From positions 434,001 through 498,000 of the forward strand of contig NZ_VOPZ01000001.1 of the NCBI RefSeq assembly GCF_010470665.1: a stretch of DNA of 64,000 bases, given 5' to 3'. Shown here one piece after another: positions 26,331-33,168 of this stretch. The translations under genes and the position numbers were made by a program. Within the stretch, counting starts at the first letter, position 1. The number at the start of each line of letters is the position of its first letter. The notes under the pieces were generated by a model. The model ran no database searches. It was not told the DNA's origin and worked only from the letters and a program-made list of their open reading frames with translations. The stretch comes from Desulfovibrio sp. JC022. Lineage in GTDB: Bacteria; Desulfobacterota; Desulfovibrionia; Desulfovibrionales; Desulfovibrionaceae.

Positions 26331-26358
26331 AAATGAGCTTGTTTCCTTACAGCGTTGA
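26311..26358 (+). pseudogene. Remnant of HepT/DUF86 (HEPN) toxin gene
   Basis: GTG 26311, overlapping the MntA-like 3' end and preceded by AGAGG, reads MDQKVIENELVSLQR then TGA. This is like the start of HepT/DUF86 proteins, which usually follow mntA with such an overlap. The remaining roughly 110 codons are absent, so the toxin is gone. Confidence 0.55.
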
Positions 26359-26401
26359 CTAGCATTGAAAGCTGACAATTAATTTTTAAGATATTTGAAT
26401 C

Positions 26402-26433
26402 AAAAAAGCCTCCCCGCTGGCGCAGGGAGGCTT
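26402..26433 (-). terminator. Terminator of the 26460-27062 gene
   Basis: AAAGCCTCCC and GGGAGGCTTT form a 10-bp stem; on the minus strand it is followed by TTTTTTG. Confidence 0.85.
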
Positions 26434-26459
26434 TCTATTTCACAATATCAAAGTTCAAA

Positions 26460-27062
26460 CTAGTAAGGCATAAACCACTTCATGCCTTCCATTTTGGCAG
26501 GAATAGGCTTTTCTTTCACTGGTGGGTGGGTCATGTCCCAGCATTCCATTTCCTGTTCGATCCATGATGGACGCGAAAGGCGAATGGAGTTTCCTCTGGT
26601 GATGGAGTCGTCCTCCCCGCTGAAGTGTTGCAGAATGAGGCTTACGTTGCCGTCTGCATCACCGAGGGACCATTTCCATACCTTGAGGGTGCCGAATGGG
26701 TTTCCGCGCCAGTCGTTAGGCTTTCCGAATTGTTTTTCAATTTTGCCGTAAAGCTTGTTGAAAAATGACATGCTGCCATCAGCGTATTTGAGTTTCATGC
26801 GCAGGATAATGTCCTTGCGTTTGCAATTACCCACCACAATATATCCGCCTTTATAGCCTTCCATGTCTTTTAGACCGATCCGTCTGATGTATTCCTCCTG
26901 CCAGGGGGAGGTTTCGGAGTTCATCTCAAGGAGAGAACGGACAGTGGAAACATTGTTTCCAATGGTAATCCCGGCTACGGATTCAGGGGCGTTCTGCGCA
27001 GCCAGAGCACTTGATGCTCCCAGCAGGCAGAGCAGTAACATTAAAGATAAAGCTTTTTTCAT
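26460..27062 (-). CDS. Secreted hypothetical protein
   Basis: 200 residues with a clear Sec signal peptide (MKKALSLMLLLCLLGASSALA, cleavage about 21). The mature part is soluble with repeated aromatic and basic residues (YKGGYIVVGNCKRKD, FGTLKVWKWSLGDADGNVS) and a Pro/Lys-rich end. No domain is recognised. It has its own terminator and lies downstream of the cNMP-binding gene on the same strand. Confidence 0.7.
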   Translation of the reverse strand: MKKALSLMLLLCLLGASSALAAQNAPESVAGITIGNNVSTVRSLLEMNSETSPWQEEYIRRIGLKDMEGYKGGYIVVGNCKRKDIILRMKLKYADGSMSFFNKLYGKIEKQFGKPNDWRGNPFGTLKVWKWSLGDADGNVSLILQHFSGEDDSITRGNSIRLSRPSWIEQEMECWDMTHPPVKEKPIPAKMEGMKWFMPY

Positions 27063-27093
27063 ATAATCATTCCTGTCAGGCCGATGGCCGTAT

Positions 27094-27591
27094 CTAAATG
27101 AGAGTCAGTCCTATTCCGGTAGTGCAACCGGAGCATCCTGAGTTGTAGTTTGCAATGAATCTTTCTTCCCAATTACTTATCATGTCAACAGTGGCTTTCA
27201 AGAATTTATTGCTGATTACAGGATATTGTTCCTGAGCCTTCTTGAATTTGTCGCTGGTCAGCCGAAAGCATACGCAATCGGAAGTAGCCTTGAGGGTGAA
27301 TAAACGTTTGGAATCCCCGATGAGTGAAAGTGCTCCTACAAAATCGCCCTCCTTGAAGGATTGGATTTTGGTGGGGCTGTTATCCAGGTAGGCTTCCATG
27401 GATCCGCTCATGATATAGTAGGCGGATTGGTCATGGTCTCCGCAGGCAAATACCTCATCACCGGCGGAGAATTTTTCACGTACGCAGAGGTAGGCGATAA
27501 GCTTTTGAGCTTCAAGGTCAAGACCGGAGAAGTAAGGGATTTCCCTCATTATTTCCAAATGCTCTTGGTATTCACTTGTTTCTGCTGCCAT
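27094..27591 (-). CDS. Cyclic nucleotide-binding domain protein
   Basis: 165 residues with one cNMP-binding beta barrel (about 20-130): FSAGDEVFACGDHDQSAYYIMSG and KEGDFVGALSLIGDSKR, which aligns with the phosphate-binding cassette although the usual R-x-A is not exact (KRLFTLKA). A C-terminal CSGC motif could bind metal. There is no DNA-binding domain. It begins two bases after the ABC transporter stop, so it is probably cotranscribed and may regulate that protein. Confidence 0.85.
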   Translation of the reverse strand: MAAETSEYQEHLEIMREIPYFSGLDLEAQKLIAYLCVREKFSAGDEVFACGDHDQSAYYIMSGSMEAYLDNSPTKIQSFKEGDFVGALSLIGDSKRLFTLKATSDCVCFRLTSDKFKKAQEQYPVISNKFLKATVDMISNWEERFIANYNSGCSGCTTGIGLTLI

Positions 27592-27593
27592 GA

Positions 27594-30089
27594 CTAATGT
27601 GCTCCATGTACGAGTTCATAAAGATGTCCCTTCTTGGCCATAAGCTCATCATAGGGACCAACTTCCATTAATTTACCAGCCTTCATGACTGCCACTTTGT
27701 CGTAATTTTTAATGGTATCCAGCCTGTGGATTACCGAGATAAGCGTTGCCTTTCCTTTCCACTTGGTTTCCAGCAGTCCCTGAATACGGTTTTGAGATCT
27801 GTTATCCAGAGCGGAAGTGGCCTCGTCCATAATCATGATGGGAGGATTCTTGAGGAAGGTCCGGGCGATGGCAAGCTTCTGGCACTGACCGCCGGAAAGC
27901 TTGTCGCCTTTGGTGCCCACCTGAAATTCCATGCCCAGTTCGACAACTGTTTCGAGGAGATCTTCCTCGATGAGCAGCTGGATCATGGACTGGTTGATGG
28001 CATCCTGAACCTTGGGATGGTCTGTTTTCGGTTTACCGAAAAGGATGTTGTCCAGAATTGTCTGAGAGGGGATGAATTCAGCCATCTGGTAGAAGCTGAA
28101 TGTTTCCGGCCTGTCTTCAGTAATTCTGGAATTGAACATCTGCCTTCCGTCAAGGATCAAGCCTTTCAAAACTGCGGGAAGGGCTACAATCTTATGAACT
28201 CCGGGAACAAATCCCAATGCGAGTTGCAGAAGCATCTCGCGGTCTTTGCCTTTGAGGTCCATCAGGGGAGTCTCTTCAATACGTCCGGTGAGTTGCTTGT
28301 ACTCTTCAAATTCCTCGGAAGGAATGGGACTTTGTTCAAAGAAGACTTCATCCGGCGGGAGGTTACCCAGAATGTCGACAGTCTGCTTTGCAAGCTCTCG
28401 TCCAAGGCTGAGCAGCGGAGTTTCCAGCTGTGCTTCCTTGAGGAAGTTTTGGAAATACTCATTGCTTACAAGCTGCCTGCCGGAGAAGCTGTTATCATTC
28501 GGATGCCCGAAAAGGATGTTTCCGGCTACGCAGGTGAAGTCCAGATACTTGCCGTCCTGATAAAACTCCACATGTTCGGCAAGTCGATCACCGAAGTCGG
28601 AATGGAAGTTTTTACGCACCCTGACCAGCCGCTCCGAAAGGTCAGCTTCTTTTTCAGGGTCAAGAAGGGTGTTCAGGCCGAAACGCAGTACATCTACGAA
28701 TATTCCGGCCTGCTGCACAGCTTCAATCATATTGTCGCGGGTGGGCATTTTCTTTTCGGCATCGGGGTCACCCTCAAGAACAGCTGCACAGGAGTAAAGC
28801 AGGTTGTCCTTGATTGTGCCGGAGAAAATAAACGGCGACTGGGCCACGATTCCCATATTATGGACCATGTCTGCTTTGGTGAGGTCTCCAACCTCATAGC
28901 CGTCGATTTTTACCGAGCCTCCCGTGTATTTATATAGTTGGGATACGCATTGAGCCAGCGTACTTTTACCACTGCCGGAAAATCCCACAAGAGCCATTTG
29001 CTCTCCGGGTTTGAGCTGCATATTGATCTGCTTGAGCAGCCTGATATTTCCTGAAACAGTGAAGCCGAGGTTCTGGACTTCAATATTGCCTTTGAGTTTA
29101 ACCGGCTCACGCCCTTCAGGTTCAAGCTCAAATTCAGGCTTGGTGTCGAAGTATTCCATGACCCTGCTGTAGCGGACACCGGCATCGTTATGGACCTGAT
29201 AGAAATCCATAAGTTCCTTCCACGGATCATAAATTTTTTCGTAGGCGGAAAGGAAAGCAACCAGCGCACCAAGATCGAAACGACCTTGAATGGCAAGGTA
29301 ACCACCGACAATAAAGAGCAGGAAGGGGCCAAGATTCTGGAAAAAGTTGTTCAGGACTTTGATGCCCTGCTTGTAAAGAATCCAGGTGATTCTGATCTTG
29401 AAAAGACGGTCAACAAACGCGCCGTATCTACGGTTTTCAATGCGGTAGGAACCGTTGCCGTGGATTTCGTGGATACCGGAAATTGTTTCGTTGATGTGGC
29501 TGCTCAGGTGTCTGGTGGTATCGACCCTTTTCTTGTTGGCTTTGTTTGATCTTTTCTGGAGCTTGGGAACCAGATAAATAACAAAGGGATACAGGGCGAT
29601 GGAAATACCGGCCATGATCGGGTTCAGATAGAACATGTACCCGGCAAAGGCGATCAACGTGAGCAGGTTTGTAACCGGGACAGCTACTGACTGGCCTACA
29701 TATTCCCCGGCGGGCGCAAGTTCGGTCACCAGCGAGGAGACAACCATACCCGGATTGGCCTTTCTGAAATAGCTCAGCGGCAGGGTCAGGATGTGTGCAT
29801 ATAGTTCCTTACGCATCTTCGCCAGTGCTTCCTGCCCGATATAGGTTTGCAGGACTGTAATGAGGTACTTGAGAAGGCTTGCGGATACAACAGACGCAAT
29901 GTAGAAGCCGCAGTACATGAAGAGCAGGTCAACCTTGCGCATACTGATGGCCTGGTTGATGATTTTCTTCTGCATTTCCAGAGGAACCAGTCTGACTGCT
30001 ACTGTGAAAAAGATGACAACAAGTAATATGAGCTGCAATTTCATATTACTGTTTTTCACCCAGTAGGTTAGCGGACGCTTGGTGATCAT
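27594..30089 (-). CDS. ABC transporter, fused permease and ATPase, with a large NBD insertion
   Basis: 831 residues. An exporter-type transmembrane domain (about 10-310, six helices) is followed by a nucleotide-binding domain with Walker A GFSGSGKST at 369-377, Q-loop AQSPF at 416-420, signature LSGGQ at 731-735 and Walker B IMIMDE at 751-756. The 354-residue distance from Walker A to the signature is about 250 more than usual. The insertion contains two further NILFG segments (about 524 and 681) that echo the normal post-Q-loop DNLLY at 428. Substrate unknown. Operon with the cNMP-binding gene. Confidence 0.88.
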   Translation of the reverse strand: MITKRPLTYWVKNSNMKLQLILLVVIFFTVAVRLVPLEMQKKIINQAISMRKVDLLFMYCGFYIASVVSASLLKYLITVLQTYIGQEALAKMRKELYAHILTLPLSYFRKANPGMVVSSLVTELAPAGEYVGQSVAVPVTNLLTLIAFAGYMFYLNPIMAGISIALYPFVIYLVPKLQKRSNKANKKRVDTTRHLSSHINETISGIHEIHGNGSYRIENRRYGAFVDRLFKIRITWILYKQGIKVLNNFFQNLGPFLLFIVGGYLAIQGRFDLGALVAFLSAYEKIYDPWKELMDFYQVHNDAGVRYSRVMEYFDTKPEFELEPEGREPVKLKGNIEVQNLGFTVSGNIRLLKQINMQLKPGEQMALVGFSGSGKSTLAQCVSQLYKYTGGSVKIDGYEVGDLTKADMVHNMGIVAQSPFIFSGTIKDNLLYSCAAVLEGDPDAEKKMPTRDNMIEAVQQAGIFVDVLRFGLNTLLDPEKEADLSERLVRVRKNFHSDFGDRLAEHVEFYQDGKYLDFTCVAGNILFGHPNDNSFSGRQLVSNEYFQNFLKEAQLETPLLSLGRELAKQTVDILGNLPPDEVFFEQSPIPSEEFEEYKQLTGRIEETPLMDLKGKDREMLLQLALGFVPGVHKIVALPAVLKGLILDGRQMFNSRITEDRPETFSFYQMAEFIPSQTILDNILFGKPKTDHPKVQDAINQSMIQLLIEEDLLETVVELGMEFQVGTKGDKLSGGQCQKLAIARTFLKNPPIMIMDEATSALDNRSQNRIQGLLETKWKGKATLISVIHRLDTIKNYDKVAVMKAGKLMEVGPYDELMAKKGHLYELVHGAH

Positions 30090-30220
30090 TAAATACTCCT
30101 GTTTAGCAATATATCTAACAAAAATTTATTACCTTTTTGTTGACGCAGCGACAAGGGTTTTCTAACTTATGTGCGGTAATCGTATTATCAGTTCCACACG
30201 AGAAAATTGAGGATAAGGTT

Positions 30221-30664
30221 TTGGTAAATAATCTGGAGACGCAGACAGTAGACAGCGTCACATCTTCTTTTTCGCTGAACTCAGATATTTCTGAGCTCAA
30301 GGTTCTTGCTGAGAAAATTGAGATTTTCGGCAGTGAAAACGGCATTTCCGATAAGACAGTGTTTGAGCTTAATCTTGTTCTTGATGAGCTTTTCACTAAT
30401 CTTGTCAGTTACGGGTGCCAGTCCGACAGGCATAAGTTTGACCTTATCATGGAACTTAAGGCCGGGTTCCTCACCATCTGGATTGAAGATGACGGCAAGA
30501 AATTCAATCCTCTTGACGCGCCTGAACCGGATATGGAGTGCAGTTGTGAGGAACGCAAGGTCGGGGGCTTGGGAATCCATTTCATGCGAAAAATGATGGA
30601 CAGCATTGAATATGCATGGGCAGACGGAAAGAATAAATTGACGTTGACCAAAAATGTTCAATAG
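30221..30664 (+). CDS. RsbW-like anti-sigma factor / serine kinase ATPase
   Basis: GHKL-type ATPase of 147 residues from TTG 30221, which follows GAGGATAAGG; the in-frame TTG at 30137 coincides with a likely promoter. N-box ELNLVLDELFTNLVSYG (about 50-66), G1 DDGKKFNP and G2 GGLGIHFM are visible. Such kinases phosphorylate a STAS-domain antagonist, and a STAS gene is next, so this is a partner-switch pair. The target sigma factor or output is not in the window. Confidence 0.85.
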   Translation: MVNNLETQTVDSVTSSFSLNSDISELKVLAEKIEIFGSENGISDKTVFELNLVLDELFTNLVSYGCQSDRHKFDLIMELKAGFLTIWIEDDGKKFNPLDAPEPDMECSCEERKVGGLGIHFMRKMMDSIEYAWADGKNKLTLTKNVQ

Positions 30665-30771
30665 TTTTATTGTACTATAAGATAAACGGTCCGCCGGGCG
30701 GATTTTTATATTTAAGATGGTATGCGGTAATGCCGAGCACCAGACGGCACAATGGGAAAACGGAGGAAAAG

Positions 30772-31110
30772 ATGGGTCTTGAAGTCGGTGAAATTAAAAA
30801 CGATGGGATAATTACCTTTAAACTTAAAGGGCGACTTGATTCTAATACATCCAATGATTTTGAAGAAAGGCTGCTGAATATGATTCAGGACGGCGAAAGC
30901 AAGATCATTCTGGATTTTGAAAATCTGGAGTACATTTCCAGTGCCGGACTGCGAGTCCTGCTCAAGGCTGCCAGGGAACTCAAGGGCGGAGACGGCAAAC
31001 TCATGCTTTGTTCCCTCAAGGATTATATCAGGGAAGTTTTTGATCTTTCCGGTTTTGTTTCTTTCCTGCCCATCTACGATACCATGGATGAATGTATGGG
31101 TGCCTTCTAG
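30772..31110 (+). CDS. STAS-domain anti-sigma factor antagonist
   Basis: 112 residues starting at ATG 30772 (GGAGG at 30762-30766). The STAS fold is complete: a strand ITFKLKGRLDSNTSNDFEE, then ILDFENLEYISSAGLRVLLKA with the phospho-acceptor Ser in ISSAG. It pairs with the RsbW-like kinase just upstream, and is ended by a terminator at 31161. Confidence 0.92.
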   Translation: MGLEVGEIKNDGIITFKLKGRLDSNTSNDFEERLLNMIQDGESKIILDFENLEYISSAGLRVLLKAARELKGGDGKLMLCSLKDYIREVFDLSGFVSFLPIYDTMDECMGAF

Positions 31111-31160
31111 ACATTTTGAATTAATCGGGCCATATTCGGCCTTCTTCTATGTTTTTACGG

Positions 31161-31200
31161 CTTCCTGTCTGCTAGTATGCGGACAGGAAGTTTGTTTTTT
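31161..31200 (+). terminator. Terminator after the STAS gene
   Basis: CTTCCTGTC and GACAGGAAG flank a 12-nt loop, followed by TTTGTTTTTT. Confidence 0.8.
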
Positions 31201-31265
31201 GAAACTGCGCGCATTTATTGCTATAATAGATAGCTCGCTTTTTTACATACACCGGAGGGTATAAA

Positions 31266-32606
31266 ATGAGCGGTATATTTACATCTCTTGCTGTAATGAT
31301 GTCTCCAAGGGGACTTGAGGCTGCCGGACATGGTGCCGGGCTGGGCGGGGCTGCTTTTCTGGGACTTCTCGTTCTGGCCGCACTTTCAGCCATCTGTACC
31401 GCACGCAGTATGGATAAACTTTCGTCCGGAGAACTGCGGGCCACCCCTGTTGACCGTGTTGCATTCGGATTTCTTGATGCGGCCCGTTTCTTTACCCTGA
31501 CTGTACTGGCTGTTTCGTGGCTGGGTCTTGCCGGATATGCGGTTAACGAAATTTTTATCACCTCTTTTCCCAATCTTGCTGCATCGTTTACCATTCTCGG
31601 CCTGTCTGTCTGGGCTTGCCTGCTTTCAAAGAAATACTCCGGAGATCTTTTCGGGGGAACTTTGACTCTGGCTTTTGTTTTCTTCATTTATGTGGCGGTG
31701 ATGGTCAATCAACCCGTAGCCGAGCACATGGGCTATCCAACAGAACTGCCGAAATTGTTTTCTCCGCTACTGCCTGCCGGATTTGTTGAAGCCGGACCAT
31801 TTGGCTGGCTGCAATTGGTATTTTTGGGCGTACTCGCCTTTGTGGGCTTTGACTTGCCGCTGGTTTTTGAAAACAAGGGGTCAAGGGCCGTTCCTGCTGT
31901 TTTTTTGATTCTTGTTGCCTTCGGGCTTTTTGTCTGGGCAGCCCTGCTTGTCAAGACTCCTGAAGAGTTGCTCAGCTCAACTGTTCCCCATCTTGCGGTT
32001 GCTGCGCAGGTTCTTGAAGGCAAAGGTCGCCTGCTTATGGGCGGAACCATTGTGTTTGCAACCTTTGCAGGGCTTTGTGCCTTGTTTCGTCTTTTCGGGC
32101 ACCGGGTTCGCGGGGTTCTTGCAGAGGATTACTCCCGCTATGCAACCGGGGGCGCGGCAGTCTTCATTGGCGCGATCATCACTGTTATGCTGGTCAATGG
32201 TTGGGCTGGAAAGGATGAACTGGAATCCCTCATTTCCGCAGGTCTTTGTTTCTGGTTCGGGTCTTACGCCCTGATTGATTTGCTGGGGATTATCGCCATG
32301 CGCAAGGCTGGACGTTTTTATCTGCCCAGATTTTTGACTTTGGGATTGCATGCGGTTGCCGCTGCTGTCTGCTGTTTGAATATCGAATTCCTCAATTACT
32401 TTCTTTATGCACTCGGCTGTCTGGCCGTGGCAGGGGTTGCCCTTGGTTTTACCATGAAGGAATATTGCGATTATCCTCCGCTGGAAGAAGTTTCCGAAGA
32501 TAACAGCGAAGAGGAATCAGATTCTGAAGAAGGCGAAGAAGTTAAGAATGATGCGGTTCAGGATGATCCTGAAGACGAAGAGTTGAATATAGTCAGTTAT
32601 AAATAA
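31266..32606 (+). CDS. APC-like multipass membrane protein (putative permease)
   Basis: 446 residues with about eleven hydrophobic helices. The first helices (GLGGAAFLGLLVLAALSAI) and the mid-protein 'LGVLAFVGFDLPLVFENK' resemble amino-acid/polyamine/organocation transporters. The C-terminal tail (about 400-446) is strongly acidic and soluble. Substrate unknown; no accessory gene is adjacent. Confidence 0.65.
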   Translation: MSGIFTSLAVMMSPRGLEAAGHGAGLGGAAFLGLLVLAALSAICTARSMDKLSSGELRATPVDRVAFGFLDAARFFTLTVLAVSWLGLAGYAVNEIFITSFPNLAASFTILGLSVWACLLSKKYSGDLFGGTLTLAFVFFIYVAVMVNQPVAEHMGYPTELPKLFSPLLPAGFVEAGPFGWLQLVFLGVLAFVGFDLPLVFENKGSRAVPAVFLILVAFGLFVWAALLVKTPEELLSSTVPHLAVAAQVLEGKGRLLMGGTIVFATFAGLCALFRLFGHRVRGVLAEDYSRYATGGAAVFIGAIITVMLVNGWAGKDELESLISAGLCFWFGSYALIDLLGIIAMRKAGRFYLPRFLTLGLHAVAAAVCCLNIEFLNYFLYALGCLAVAGVALGFTMKEYCDYPPLEEVSEDNSEEESDSEEGEEVKNDAVQDDPEDEELNIVSYK

Positions 32607-32712
32607 GAAGGTTTATGCCTGTTTTGCTTGTCCTGCGGTTTTGATCTGATATTATGTAAGTGAGCCTCAAAATTTGCTTCATGTAAAATCATACAAATCA
32701 TTGGAGGTAATA

Positions 32713-33129
32713 ATGGGCAACCGTTTAATATTGCTTCTGCTTGCTTCCGTGCTTGCTGTCTTGGCAAGTCTTGCGGTTTTCCCGCAATCGGCCGGTGCAG
32801 AAGAAGTCCCCCGTGTTTCCGGAGAATATCTGGAACGCAAGCTCGGCTCGGAAGGGTTGGTGATCATTGATTCCCGCAGTGGTTCCGACTGGCGTGGCAG
32901 TGAGTCCAAGATCAAGGGCGCAATCCGCGGCAAGGCCGGCAAGGAAAAGGAATGGGCAGCAGGCCTGCCCAAGGACGCAGAGATAGTAATCTATTGTGCC
33001 TGACCCAGCGAATACACAAGCTCCCGTGTGGGGCGAAAGCTGAAGACGATGGGTTTTAAGGATGTTAATGCGCTTCTGGGCGGCTGGCATCAATGGTACA
33101 GGTCTGATTATCCGGTAGAACCAAAGTAA
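32713..33129 (+). CDS. Selenocysteine-containing secreted rhodanese-like protein (in-frame UGA)
   Basis: From ATG 32713 (GGAGG at 32703-32707) the frame runs through TGA at 33001-33003 to TAA at 33129, giving 138 residues with selenocysteine at 97. A signal peptide (about 1-29) precedes a rhodanese domain: VIIDSRSGSDW, IKGAI, IVIYCA-U-PSEYTSSRV, and after the UGA the canonical C-terminal part MGFKDVNALLGGWHQW. The UGA falls in the active-site loop, two residues after Cys95, where related proteins have Y-C-x-C-P. A SECIS-like hairpin follows at 33019-33041. Conventional annotation would stop at 33003. Role: sulfur or selenium transfer or redox in the periplasm is inferred. Confidence 0.82.
33019..33041 (+). 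promoter_or_regulatory. Putative bacterial SECIS element
   Basis: Beginning 16 nt after the UGA, AGCT-CCC (33019-33025), loop GTGT (33026-33029), GGG (33030-33032), a 5-nt bulge, then AGCT (33038-33041). The apical loop starts with GU and lies within the window at which SelB binds bacterial SECIS hairpins. Confidence 0.6.
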
Positions 33130-33132
33130 AAT

Positions 33133-33168
33133 AAAACGGGGCACAGCCTAGGCTGTGCCCCGTTTTTT
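33133..33168 (+). terminator. Terminator after the rhodanese gene
   Basis: AACGGGGCACAGCC and GGCTGTGCCCCGTT form a 14-bp stem around TA, followed by TTTT. It begins four bases past the TAA at 33129, supporting that stop as the real gene end. Confidence 0.9.
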
